Shown here: piece by piece, positions 11,090 to 22,460 of the stretch | How the letters are laid out: each line of letters opens with the position of its first letter | Position numbering within the stretch: position 1 is the stretch's first letter | Assembly (NCBI GenBank): GCA_963920575.1 | Contig: OY986965.1 | Span: 6,961,134 to 7,025,133 of the forward strand | Length of the DNA: 64,000 nt | Direction of reading: 5' to 3' | Origin: Narthecium ossifragum | Lineage: Eukaryota > Streptophyta > Magnoliopsida > Dioscoreales > Nartheciaceae | Translations under genes and position numbers: made by a program | The notes under the pieces: generated by a model | The model's input: the letters and a program-made list of their open reading frames with translations, nothing else | What the model was told of the DNA's origin: nothing | The model's database searches: none

Positions 11090-11820
11090 AATGAGCGCTT
11101 GTTGGGAGGCAACCCAACATTTCCATGCTTCTTTGATTGTTTACTTGCTTTCTTGCATGCTTGATTGTTTTGTTTTTATTTTGGCATGTTTACTTAGTTC
11201 CAATGAGTGTTTTCATGCATCCGGTACGTGAGTTTTGGCCTTGGTATGTTTAGATCTTTGTACGATGTTAGGCCAAGACGATGATGTTTGTACTCTTGCT
11301 TTTATTGGACTAACCCTTTGTTATATTTCATATCTTCTTTGCATTTGGCCAAGGATACCTTCACATGGATGCTTTGAAGCACATCAGGTTATCTCTTCCC
11401 TTTTACCCTTCATATGTGCTTGAGGACAACCACATTTAAGTTGGGGGGTACATTTGCATGTTCGATAACCTGTATATCTTCACTTAATTTGTCAATTTAC
11501 TTGCATTGATGACTATGTGAAATTATTTTTGTCTTAGATGCTTGTCTTAGAGAACCATTGCACGGATTTTCTTGATTTTCATGTCTGATAAAAAGTTATG
11601 AATTATTGGATAAATGACATTTTTCTTTTACTTCAATTCGGCTTAACACATTGTAAGGCGAATTGAGCGGTCCAAATCACCTGCGCACATGCACTTGTAT
11701 GAAGGGTTGAGTGATTATCTTGAGTAGGGACCTTGATAGATTGAGATTCTGGAGCATATTCATGATCAATTGATGTGACTTATAGTTGTGTTAGAAAATT
11801 TTCGTTGACTAGCCTTAATT

Positions 11821-12152
11821 CGTAGCCTTCTAGGTTCGGGTAATTAAGTCTGTGGGGTGTTTTACACCTAATGCCCTAAAGCCGCATAGCTTGGGAGTCA
11901 TTGACCCAATACTCACTACATGGACCTAGTAGAAAGCTTAAGGGATCAATGCACTGCACAGTCACGCTAGTTGAATAAAAGCATAATGGTCATTAGTTGT
12001 GATTCGTGGCCTTCTAGGTTCGGGAGATTAAGCCTAAGGGGTGCTTTTACACCTAGTGCCCGAAAACCATCTGGTTTGGGAGTCACTGGCCTAAATCCTG
12101 TTACATGGACCTAGTAGAAAGCTTAAGGGATCATGACATTGCACAACCACAT
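11821..12152 (+). repeat. Imperfect direct repeat in the 3' untranslated part of element A
   Basis: About 150-bp units starting at 11821 and 12005 (CGTAGCCTTCTAGGTTCGGG and CGTGGCCTTCTAGGTTCGGG), both running to ATGGACCTAGTAGAAAGC and TTAAGGGATCA. Confidence 0.85.
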
Positions 12153-12590
12153 GCTCTATTACTCGAAAACAAATAAAGAGAGAAAAGAAAAGAAAAAAAT
12201 ATGATTAGTGTTGAATAAAACATGTCACATGTTCAATTGATTTGAATTGCTAAGGATGATTGATCTTGATTGACTCCCTACTTAGATGATTACAAGACCC
12301 CGATTACTTGGTTGCTCCTTTCACGACACGGGATTGTTCAATTAGATCTTAATTGTGTTAAGTGCTTTGAAGTCTTGGAACTATATCATTTATATTCTTA
12401 TTCATTTGCTTTTTACTTGGCCATGACTTGAGAGATAAAATTCGTGTATGGAAATCTACTTTGAGCATCGGAGTTGAGAATTGATTGCATATGAATCAAT
12501 GCATTATATTTTGACAAATTAGTGGTTTTGGTTGTTTGTTTGTTTGTGTGTTTCTTTCTTTTTGGCTTTGCTCGAGGACGAGCAAAGTGT

Positions 12591-12603
12591 AAGTTGGGGG
12601 GTG
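12591..12603 (+). other. Polypurine tract of element A
   Basis: AAGTTGGGGGGTG immediately before the 3' LTR; a second copy of TTAAGTTGGGGGG lies at about 11438. Duplicated polypurine-like tracts are common in Athila elements. Confidence 0.8.
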
Positions 12604-14260
12604 TGATGAGACGTAAAAAGTACACAAGTTAACCCCTTAATTTACCTTTATTAGTCTTCGAGCAAGGTATTTCTAATAATCTTCATGGTATTTCAGGTAC
12701 AAGAGCCTTCAATAGAAGTTAGATCAACTTTGGAGCGTAAACGAGCCTATTCGAGTACATTTAGGTACATGGGTCAACTTCAAAGATTAAACTGTACCTT
12801 CTCAGGAAGAACCAGATAATGTACCATATATCATTGGAAAGCTCTAGAAGTCTAGTTTCAGAAGAATTTTACGGTTCATGATTCCGAGTTTCCTAGATGA
12901 AGTTATGGCATTTTTCGTACCAATGCGCAGTGCTGAATGGCAAAAGAGATAATATGCAGAAAAGAAGATCGATCCACACTATGGGAAGGATCGATCCCTT
13001 TTGCACATTTTTCAGTGATAGAACGCAACATTCTCTAGGATCGATCCTTATCTACTGAAGGATCGATCCTCATCGGGGCGCAGCCAGAACTCAAGAGGAG
13101 GATCGATCCTTTACCCTATAAGGATCGATCCTTTTGTGCCAGCCGAGCAAAATCAATGGTCCAGATCTAATCCGAGTGGGGGATGCTTGGAGGCTATAAA
13201 TAGACCCCTTTTGGGGGATTTTGGGGATTCCTTTGGACAAGAAAAGGCTAAGGAAAGGGGCAACCCCCTTGGGCAAGGAAGGGAGCTCTCATCCAAGAGG
13301 GAGGAGATTGATGAAGAAGAGGATCCATCTCTTCTCCATGGCTTCTCCATCAAAGATGAGTAGCTAATCTATTTACCTAGTGGAATACCATGATATTTTA
13401 GGTTTTTATTTGTAGTTTTCTTTGGATTTGGATATTGTAATCCTTATGAGACAAGATTGTATGGATTTTTTCTTCATTTCTATACCTTTGTAGTTGGATT
13501 CTAATGTTGGATGGATGAATCTTTTGGTATGCATAAGTTAGAACCTTGTGCCCAATAGGTGTTTGTTGATATTCCCCAATGAGTAGGTTGTGCTAGAACC
13601 ATGGCCACTTGTGTTGAAGGGAGTCTTGCCTCTAGGTTAGGGACTTGGTTGTGCTAGAACCACTCCAATCCACATCTAACATAACATCTATCCTATCTTT
13701 TGTAGTGTATTGGATGCGATGTGCTAGAACCACCTCGATCCATTACCGTACTCCATACAACCCGATTCCTTGCGACGAGATGATCCTAACCCGACTTCTC
13801 GTTGACGATGATTGTAGCTAATCCCTCGATCGTCGACTTTCTAGCATACACCTAGTGCGACGAATAGACTTTAACTAGTTATTCGTTAGCGACGACTGTT
13901 GTTAGCCACAAGGTAGTCGATATTGTAGTGTCTCGATAGGATTGCGCATCTTGATTCATTAGAAAGTTATGATTGAGCCTAATCCGGATTGGGATTCCCT
14001 AGGACCTCTCTCTATCCATTGAGTCATTTACATGCTTTCTTAGTTTCCTTATCATAAAATCCAAAAACCATTTCTTTTATTATTCTTTATAGGAACACTT
14101 AGATTGAGGTAAGTAATTTAATTGTTTCCTTACGCATTCCCTGTGGATTCGACTCGGACTCACCGCTTGCTACCCCAAAAGGTAGTTAATTAGAAGTTCG
14201 ATTATAAATTTGTAATTTTGATCGGGCGCGTTAAGCCGCGACACTTTTCACGTCCCATCA
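12604..14260 (+). repeat. 3' LTR of element A
   Basis: Same length (1657 bp) and near-identical to 7730-9386, with scattered substitutions (for example GTGAAAAATAC against GTAAAAAGTAC at the start). Confidence 0.93.
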
Positions 14261-14274
14261 GGCATGACAACCTA

Positions 14275-15951
14275 GGTCCAAAGCCTCAGCTAGCCAAAGC
14301 ACTGGGCAAGTTGAGAACCCTATCAAGGGTGAAGTACCAGAGACAACCAACATCCCGGTCAACAATCCCCAAGGTGAGCCAGGGTTAGACATCAACACTC
14401 GGCTCACCAAGGTGGTGGAGGAGCTTAGGAACATCATCGCCGATGAGTTGTCAAGGTCGCAAGTAGTGACACTTGAAGTTGTCACTAATGTCTCAGATGA
14501 ACTTGCAGGAAAAGTTGATGGAGCCATAGGAATGCAAAAGCAGTCCTCAGAAAAAATTAAACATACCATCAACTAGATTGGTGCGTTTGTGGCCAATAAG
14601 GCTAGCTCACAGGCCAATCATGTGATCAGTGACGTCACCCACTTATTGAGTGAGACCATGACCCCGATAGCTAAGCAGGTAGTTAAAGAGGTGATGTTGA
14701 GCTTCGAAACTATCATGAACAAACACACCAAAGGCCTCTGTAGGCTTAATGAGGAATTTCATAAATCAAACACCACCTCCACACGGGGTTGGGGGGCATC
14801 AAACTCCACGGACGTCGGACACCCGGTCCCCCCCCTCCCAACAATGGAGATTTAAGGACTGATGTGGGTGCGAGTCCTAATGTACCCGACCCATACCCAA
14901 CCCAAGTGGTTCGAACGCGCCTCCCTTCAACCCAACGGGCCCTAGAGGCTATTCTGAACCAGGGTCTTCTAACGGGTACATACCATGTAACATCGGACCT
15001 CAATTTCCAGTCGACCAATGGTCTTTTCCACCTAACCCACCCAATAACCTAGGGCCCAGGCCTCAAGTGAACCTCACCCCTCTTGTGTTCACTTCGACGA
15101 CCCGAGGATACCTTCAATACAGTGAACCAAAAGCGACGGGCTACGCTAGTGATCACAATGGAGAATGGATACCACCCTATCCCTCTTGACCCCCTCGACC
15201 TCCTCCTAACCAAGCCCTATATGGGGGTGAACCACCAAGACTCGACGCAGAGTACCTCGCTCAGTTAATCGAGCAAATGCATGGCCCTAGGGTCCCATGA
15301 ATAGAACGCCCTATATTTAAAAAACCCTATCCTGATTATATCGATATGAAGTATCCTCTAGCCATAAACTTTAGAATGCCAGAATTCACCCTCTTTTCAG
15401 AGGAGAATGACATGTCGGCACTAGAACATATCATCATGTTTGCATGCCAGTGTCGAGAGTATGGGGACGATGGCTTCCTCAAACTCAAGATCTTCCATAT
15501 GTCTCTCATTGGATCGGCATTCACCTGGTACGTGAACCTACCTGCAAACTCGATCTTCTCTTGGGGAGATTTGCAGAGCCAGTTCCAAGCTCATTTCTCT
15601 AAGACTGATCCTGGAATCTCGAAGGCAGACTTGGCACGTATCAGACAAAAAACAGTGGAGTCTGCGGAACAATTCATTTCTCGTTTCCGTTGAGCTAAGA
15701 TCAGATGTAAAACTCCTCTCCTTGCGTCAGAATTTGTGAAACTGGCTCAGGACGGGCTTGACTTCGAGTTCAAAAAGAAGTTCGAGGGAATGATCTTTAA
15801 TGATCTCTTCAAACTTTCAGAGAGGGTATCGAGGTATGAGCGCATGCTGCGAGAGAAAACCTTTCGCAAAGGGAAGTGGCACAGTACCTATCATCAAGAG
15901 ATAGATGGTCCTGAGGTTGACGTCGCCGAGTTCATAAATGATGTCCCATGA
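14275..15951 (+). pseudogene. Gag region of Tat-like element C
   Basis: Retrotransposon gag (structural capsid) remains in two frames with stops. 14589-14855 is an N-terminal helical stretch. 15346-15693 and 15736-15951 form the gag core (MPEFTLFSEENDMSALEHI, then GSAFTWYVNLPANSIFSW, ARIRQKTVESAEQFISRFR, then FVKLAQDGLDFEFKKKFEG). The corresponding stretch of element D (45300-45775) is similar, which is the basis for the Tat-like call. The two core pieces are separated by an in-frame TGA at about 15691. Nonfunctional. Confidence 0.8.
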
Positions 15952-16890
15952 AATCGCCTATCAACCACTACCTCATAGAAACGTGGAAGCTCCTAAAACT
16001 CTCAAGGGAGACACTAGGAAATATTCCTTTGACATCATAGAGGCGAATAAGATATTTGACTGGCTCCTAGCCAACAAACGCCTCAGACTTCGAGATAAAC
16101 ATCAACTACCTGACCCCTGAGAGGCTCAAAAGTAAGCAATTCTGTAAATGGCTCAATGTTTACACACACTCTACTAATAATTATGTAGTGTTTAGAAACT
16201 TGATTTAAGACCGGATCAAAGTGGATGAACTCAAATTTGCTGATCCGAAATCCATGCATGTTGACGAGAACCCCTTCGGGTCTTCTCATGTCGAAGTTAA
16301 TACTATCAAACTGGCTAACCACATGTAATCCTGTAGGGATCGAAGGGGTCGAAGCGCAATGCTCACTAATTCCAGGTTGCTAACGAGCTCTTCAAACAGC
16401 TCATATTAGCAAAGTGGCTTCTCGCCCCTTGCCTGTTTGAAGACCAATACGAAGGCAAGTACAGGTGGCACATATCAGATAACCATGCCACGGACTCTTG
16501 CCATATCTTTCGCTCTTTTGTGTCCTCCCTGATCACCCAAGGGAAGATCACCATCACTACTGAGCAAAGTCTGGTGCTGAGGGTTGCCAAGAACAGGTAC
16601 ATGCTTCCAAAGACGTCAACGAAGCCATCAACCTGTCGCCCTACACCTCTGAGGTCTATCCCATTGTGGGAAGGTTCCCAAGCTCTCCTCAATGCTTCGG
16701 GGTTTGTCCCTCCCCCGCCATCGAACACCATGCCGTTCATGGGCGCCTTGGCATCGAACCTCGAGGGACTCCGGGGAGAGATGTGCTACCAATGCTCGAT
16801 GGCACTCCACATCGAGCTCGTGAATCAAGGCTTGGTGTCACATGATAACATCGTTGAAGATCTCAAGGATGATCCTATTCCTTGATCCTA
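15952..16890 (+). pseudogene. Region downstream of gag in element C
   Basis: Broken frames (notably 16520-16885) with MHVDENPFGSSHVEVNTIKL, comparable to VDTNPFLKNVEAAMVL in element D (46225-46290). The order therefore matches, but protease motifs are not visible. Ends shortly before the truncation of element C. Confidence 0.55.
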
Positions 16891-16945
16891 TTTTTCAAGA
16901 GGTGTCAGGAAACAAGTCCGATGAGGTTGGTGTCACACACACACG

Positions 16946-16990
16946 CTAGGGTATCCCGTGTAAATTACATGATTTTTCTTGTTATTCTAT
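16946..16990 (-). mobile_element. Decayed Helitron-like 3' terminus
   Basis: The minus strand reads GTAATTTACACGGGATACCCTAG, a decayed version of the terminus at 25589 (hairpin plus GGGAATCCACTAG). The next base is C rather than the expected T, so this is weak. Confidence 0.35.
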
Positions 16991-17306
16991 GATCCCATTG
17001 GAATATTATTTTAATTAAATATGTATTTGAGTTTCAAAATTAAAAAAGAGAGATAAAATTGGTTATAGGACCAATTAATTGACAACTGGACTGCCAATTA
17101 ATTAAGTAATAGCCTGATTCTTGAAATATGATTTTTTAACCATACATTACACTAACCTATGTGGTTGCTCAGTGTTAAATATATAAGGTTATTTAAATCC
17201 ATCTTATGAGGCAATCTTAGTTTGATTTGACTCCATTAAGAACTTATCATAACGATTTATAGACGTTAGTTTCTTAGTTTAACGTTGGGGCTCTTATGAA
17301 TTAATG

Positions 17307-17335
17307 TGTGTGTGTGTGTGAGAGAGAGAGAGAGT
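17307..17335 (+). repeat. Microsatellite (TG)n(AG)n
   Basis: Simple dinucleotide runs; AT runs also occur at 17475-17494, 23473-23506 and 25549-25588. Confidence 0.9.
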
Positions 17336-17949
17336 CCGATTAAAAAATCCCATATGTCACGCTCGCCCACGATCTAAACTTCTCTCTACGCCTAACCTCC
17401 TAGGTACTCCTAGGTAACCTCCACGATAAACCTTGTCACGAACAAATGCGATGGTTAATAACTTATAACAATCATGTTATATATATATATATATACTAGG
17501 GAATGTCCGTGCCTACAGTTTTTTCAAAAAATTTTGATAAGACCTCACCTGTACCGAGGCAAACCTTATAAGTGCAACATTATCCCTCAAATACAACATT
17601 ATCCCTCACAAACTTTGTCCCCGGGGCAAACCTTGTCCCCACAAACTTTACAAACCATAGTATCCTCAAATACAACATTATCCCTCACAAACCACAACTT
17701 CAAAGAAAAAACAAAAATACAAATATTCTAATTTCACAATAATCCAACTCCAGGGCTAGCAAAATCTAACCGTTGGTTTTTTCTCTTTTTAACTCTAGCT
17801 CCAAGCATTCCCACAACACCACCACCACTTCACTGATGCATGGCCCTGGATCAGAAAATCCAACAGTTAGATGATTACCATCGTCAATCCAAAATCTTAA
17901 CAGAATAAGCTTTGATAACATGTAAAAATCTAGTTCTCTAGGGATAACT

Positions 17950-18215
17950 TATTCCTCCTTCTCCGGTGAAGCTGCGGCCACCCACGGCAACCCCCCTCCC
18001 CCTCTCCACTCCACCGATGCGCGGCCACCCGATGCGCGGCCACCCCCGACGTCTCTCCACTCCACCGACCCCCTCCCCCTCTCCACTCCACCAACGCGCG
18101 GCCACCCCGACGTCTCTCCACTCCACCGACGTGCGGCCACCCCCGACGTCTCTCCAATCCAATGACCCCGTCCCCCTCTCCACTCCACCGACGCGCGGCC
18201 ACCCCCGACGTCCCC
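17950..18215. repeat. GC-rich minisatellite
   Basis: Repeated combinations of CTCTCCACTCCACCGAC, GCGCGGCCACC and CCCCGACGT in imperfect units of about 30-60 bp. Open frames on both strands here are a composition artefact. Confidence 0.85.
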
Positions 18216-18349
18216 TGCACTACCCAACTCCAGATCTGACGCCCTCTATCCACCGCAACCCTCCTTCGACCGTTTCCTGGCCAGATCCGCCCGCAGAGCG
18301 CCACCTCCATCCTTAGGCCGAGGCAGTCGTCGTCTCCGACAGGCTGACA

Positions 18350-18531
18350 TTAAACGAGTAAATGGGTTAACCCGTCTAACCCATGGGTCAACCCGACCCG
18401 ACCCATTTAATCACGGGTCATAAACGGGTCGACCATTCATGACCCGAACCCGATAACACTAAACCCAAACCCGTTTATTTCGAGTTGGGTCGGGTCAGGT
18501 TCGCGGGTTGTGACCCGGATTGCCACCCCTA
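18350..18531. mobile_element. hAT-like non-autonomous remnant
   Basis: Strings of GGGTCGGGTC, ACCCGACCC and GGGTTAACCCG end in TTGCCACCCCTA, the terminus commonly seen in plant hAT-type short elements. The opposite terminus (TAGGGGTGGCAA) is missing. Confidence 0.5.
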
Positions 18532-19019
18532 CTCTCATCTAATAGGAATAACTGAATGACCTGACATAGTATGACCTGTAATGGAATTACCCTGACACAG
18601 TATGACCTGTAATTCATGGAATCACACAATATTATTCAGACGAACCAAACAAACTGCCAAAGTGCCTCAAGATATTTTTTCCTTAATTGATAGAAATAGC
18701 AATCAGCTCAATCTATAAGAAGGCATACACAAAAGACCTACCAAAAATTTGATATTATAGGTGGACAACTTTTCACAGTGAACTTACACTTGTAAATCTC
18801 ACAACATCATAATTACTGAGGATGATGATAATTTAGCCAGATTTATGGAAAGAATCAACCATTGAAGACAGCAATGTTAAGTTTGTTCTGCATGCAAGCT
18901 CAATTCATCATTAAACTAAGCAAATGAAGTTCTAACTGATGCTTACTTAAGGACTATTTTCTTCAATTTTGCTAAGTTGTTCCTCTTTAAGATATATATG
19001 TGTAGAAGATAAAGGAGTT

Positions 19020-19384
19020 CTATTTACAACGCACCAAAGGCCACTCAGCCCTTGAACAGGAACTGGTTGTGATGTTGGCTATGTATCCCCACGCCAACAA
19101 TGTTCCGTCCTCTAGAAGGGCCAAATTATGAAATGCTCCCACATCAATCAGCCTCACCTTTTCAAGGCCTTGCACTCGTACAGGAATAGATATTTGTTTA
19201 CTAACAAAGCAATTGAACATTTAGCAGATACACCAGGAAATCAAGTAATTTAGCAAACAAAAAGATATACTAAGAGAATAGCAGGAAAAGCTAATTACAT
19301 GTCTCCAGGAGGCCAGGGTTGGCCCCAAGTCAAAACATGACCACCTGTGGTAAGCACCACAAAGTGTTTGCCTCCTGCAGCTGC
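19020..19384 (-). pseudogene. RCC1-repeat (UVR8-like/RCC1 family) gene fragment
   Basis: Two exons on the minus strand: 19384-19299 (AAGGKHFVVLTTGGHVLTWGQPWPPGD) and from 19200 leftwards (KQISIPVRVQGLEKVRL, then GAFHNLALLEDGTLLAWG). The flanking AG and GT sites join them in frame across a 98-bp intron. Both match consecutive RCC1 beta-propeller blades of plant RCC1-family proteins. After AWG the reading frame is lost and about ten residues are missing before QPVPVQGLSGL, so the copy is broken. No other blades were found within 1.5 kb. This is a fragment inside a Helitron candidate, consistent with gene capture, not a working gene. Confidence 0.8.
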
Positions 19385-20639
19385 CTAAAATATAAGAAGC
19401 ATTCAGCTATTAGTTTTCAACTATTGTTGACTGCCTTACTGACACAAATTAATGAGCATTACATAGATTATGTTTATGTGAGCAATGAGCATGTATAAGA
19501 AGCATTCAGTTAAATTAGTTTGCTCAATGAGAGCAATGAGCAAGTCCAGTTAGTAGAAACTATGATTATTTGGAATAGACGAAATTTTCCAGTCATAGAT
19601 GTGAAGCATAAAATAAAATAACTGAACATGTTTGCAGAAACTTGCTGACCTGCCCAAAATTAAGAATTCCATAGCAACGGCTCAACTCAATGTTTCCATA
19701 ATGACTGATATCGCCATTTTTAAATTTCTCGTCTCAAGAACCCCTCATCACATACATGTAGTCGGTTTGCATGAGTTTAAAGCTAAGTTGATCCCAATTC
19801 ACATCAACAATGTCTTCCTCATTCCTATGCTTTCCATGAATGCCATTCTTACACAATTAAACTTACATCAAAGAGATGTAAAAGTTTCAAATCAAGTGAA
19901 AGGGCGTTGTGGACATTAATAGTAGGAATTCGATGCAGATGCTTAACGGAGAAGAGCAATGATACAAAATACACAGTGTTAAAATGATCAATAAATGAGG
20001 ATACAGGGGAATCCTGAATCTGATTGTACCAATATACACTGGAAACAGAAAGAATATCCTACCCTAAAATTGCAGATTTGCACAAAAAAAAAGGAAATCA
20101 TCACAATCTATCGGGAGAAAGACAAATAAACAAACACACAGTATGCAAAGAAATATGAGGTTATATCTAATTTCAAGTTTGTATCATAATTGACATGCAA
20201 AAGATTACAAAAACGTAAGCAGATTGCAGAGACACATACGTGTCCGCTGAATCGATGATCGCGTGAACAGAGGACGCTGACCGGGATGCAAATGGAGAAC
20301 AGCTTCCAACCAATTATAACAAACATGAAATCAAAACCATAAAATTTGAAAAAAGAACCCACATCACATGCATCAATCAGAGATTTAAAGAAACAGAGAC
20401 ATACCATCGCCGGGGGTTTGGATGCTCGGAGATCGCCCGCAAGACCATGTTGGCTGGAGTCGAGCTTGCTACCAAAAAAAAAAAATCAAAACTTTCGATC
20501 AACAGAAGAATAAAGACATCGGCCAAGATCCAAATCCAAACTTTCGGAAAACTTAGAATCATCAGGTATCTCAAAGTATGACCGCAGATATCCAAAACCC
20601 AGTGGCCCTAGTAGAGTAGGAACCGTGAGATCGACAAAA

Positions 20640-21890
20640 TAATTCATAAAGCCTATATTCCTCCCTCCTCCTCTGATGGTTCTCCCCCGTCGGCTTTCTT
20701 CTACCGCCACCGGAACCCTCTTCACCGCCGGTTCCCTTTCCCCTCACCGACGGTTTTTTCCTTCAACGCCGGGCGCCGGTCTTAGGAGGACGAAGGCTGC
20801 AGAAAAAAGAAAGGAAAAAAAAAGAAGGAAGAGGAGGGAGCCGCTCGCCTGACTCGAGCCGGGCCCCTTCTTCTACCCCGTCGTTGTCATCGCCCAAAGC
20901 CCCGGACAGTTCTTCTCCTTGTCCAACAAAGAACTCGACGGAGAGGGTGCTAAAAGAGGAAAAAAAGAGAGAAAGAAGAAAAAATAGAAGAGGAGAAGAG
21001 GGAGACGTCGTGATGCTTACCTTCACTGCCGCCAAGCCCGAGGGTCCTCGCCGTCGACTCGCCGGCCTTTCTCCTCCCCCGTCAGCTTTCTTTCCGAGAA
21101 ACGATCCGAGAAGCTCAAAGGCTCGGAGTAGAGCCGGTCCGAGAGGCTTCCCAGGGAGGGGTTAGTGGCTGGGATCGTCACCGGGAGACTCGAGCTCTGG
21201 GAGGGAAGAGATAGTGAGAAAGGGGGTGGGAGATGGGAGATGGCTCGGAGAGGGGGATGGGATACATACCGTAGATCGAGGAGATCGATGGTGGCGCCGG
21301 GACGATGATCGGAGTAGAGGCTCGATGGCTCGAAGTAGAGGCGATCCGAGAAGCTCGATGGCTCGGAGCAGAGGCAGTCCGAGAGGCGGTGCCGAGACGA
21401 TGATCAAGGAGCTCGATGGCATCGGGACGATGATCGAGGAGCTCGATGGAAGTACCTCTACTACTCACCGTCACACTCAAGCTCAAGTCGCGGTCTCCTC
21501 CGGCCACGGTCCCCGCCGTGATCTCTCCTGTGGCCGCGGTCTCCCTCTCTTCCCTGATCGGGTCGCCGCTCTCCTCTCGTCTCCTCACGATCTCTCTCTC
21601 CAGTCACCCTCTCGACGCCTCGGAGAAGAACGGGGTGAATGAGCGGAAGGGCCAAGGGGCCGGAGACGGGAAGAGCGGGGAGGTTAGAGCTGGTAGAGGG
21701 GAAGTGGGGGCGTGGCCGACGGACGACGGACGATGGAGCCGGTAGATGTGAGAAGAGAGGGAGATGGGAGAAGAGAGAAGAGAGGGGGATGTGAGTAGAG
21801 AGGGCGATGGGAGATCAGAGAAGAGAGAGGGGGATGAGGCGGATGGGATAGCCGGTCACATCCCATCCCATCCTGTCTCCTCTTTCTCTC
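20640..21890. other. GC-rich, purine/pyrimidine-skewed block with local repeats
   Basis: Many overlapping short ORFs on both strands without recognisable domains. 21290-21450 contains repeated AGCTCGATGGCTCGGAG and GGGACGATGATCGAGGAGC units. It could be captured 5' gene sequence (GC-rich first exon/promoter) or low-complexity DNA. Confidence 0.45.
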
Positions 21891-22063
21891 AGTTTAAGTG
21901 TAGGTTGAGAATTTTGACGGGAAGTCTAAATTTTCACTACGGATCATAAAGCTGATCATGGAATCACAGCCATTGAATGTGTTTATATGTAAATCCTGAC
22001 CACTCTTTAAGTTTTATAGGGGGACATTTTAAAAAATATCCTTCCTTATATAATAGATATATA

Positions 22064-22450
22064 TCAACCTTATAAGGAGCAATAACGGTTAACCTGCATT
22101 AATTCATATCCCCTAAGTTTCTTTATATATATATTCTCTAAGTTTGCTTTATACAAAACAGCATTAATTCATATCAACCTAAGTTTTATTAATATTATCT
22201 TATACGATATACAAAGATTTATATTTATTTTATATACCCTAAGTTAAACTTATAATATTTTATTTTATATTTTATTATTTTATTAGTTATGTTTTATGGT
22301 GGCAGTGAACAAAAAGCTATGACCAACCTTCGAACCCTGGACCACCTACGGGTCAACACAGCCGTCTAACCAGACAAACTATATGGAGTTTGTTAAAATT
22401 TTATATTAACAATAACTAAAAACTGTGTCAGGGACACAGGTGAGTACTAG
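22064..22450 (+). mobile_element. Non-autonomous Helitron (387 bp)
   Basis: 5' A|TCAACCTTATAAGGAGC at 22064. 3' hairpin CTGTGTC-AGG-GACACAG (22423-22439), 7 bp, then CTAG at 22447-22450 followed by T. The 5' terminus is shared with the element at 25589-25881. Confidence 0.75.
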
Positions 22451-22460
22451 TATATATATA

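Larger units (their letters stand above)
7730..14260 (+). mobile_element. Complete non-autonomous Athila-like LTR retrotransposon A
   Basis: A 6531-bp element with two 1657-bp LTRs (7730-9386 and 12604-14260) of equal length and few visible differences, hence young. A perfect 5-bp target duplication GGCAT (7725-7729, 14261-14265) lies inside LTR B. PBS TGGCGCCGTTGCCGGGGA (9393-9410) fits tRNA-Asp and is typical of Athila/Tat lineages. The GTTGGGAGGCAACCCAA motif (11102-11118) and the AAGTTGGGGGGTG polypurine tract also recall Athila. No protease, RT or integrase is present; the single long ORF is 9668-11089. It must be mobilised by another element. Confidence 0.93.
3424..16933 (+). mobile_element. 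Decayed Tat-like Ty3/gypsy element C (5' LTR and gag; interrupted)
   Basis: The LTR appears to run from about 3424 (TGTTGTGC, uncertain) to GACGCA at 3957, with a TATA-like AATTATAAAAGG near 3480. After removal of the solo LTR at 3958-5491 the LTR end is followed by TTTTT and a candidate primer-binding site TGGTTACCACAGCAGGAGA (5502-5520). The internal region resumes after the nested insertions at about 14270 and carries gag (15346-15951) plus downstream sequence to about 16890. Protease, RT and integrase are absent: the element is cut at about 16933 where Helitron-rich DNA starts. Confidence 0.7.
17496..22057 (-). mobile_element. Candidate 4.6-kb Helitron carrying gene fragments
   Basis: On the minus strand the 5' end is TCTATTATATAAGGAAGG at 22057, preceded by A. 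The 3' end is GACATTCCCTAG at 17496, followed by T, which fits Helitron rules (5' TC, 3' CTRR, insertion between A and T). The 3' hairpin is decayed (CACGG region). No Rep/helicase is encoded, so it would be non-autonomous. It contains RCC1-repeat exons (19020-19384), a GC-rich block (20640-21890), a minisatellite and a hAT-like remnant. Pairing of these two ends is inference. Confidence 0.5.

Noticed and set aside
17930..18316. Long ORFs on both strands (up to 126 codons)
   Set aside because: Produced by the GC-rich minisatellite, which lacks stop codons in several frames.
20763..21745. Overlapping ORFs of 60-142 codons
   Set aside because: Low-complexity, GC-rich sequence open in many frames; no conserved domain.
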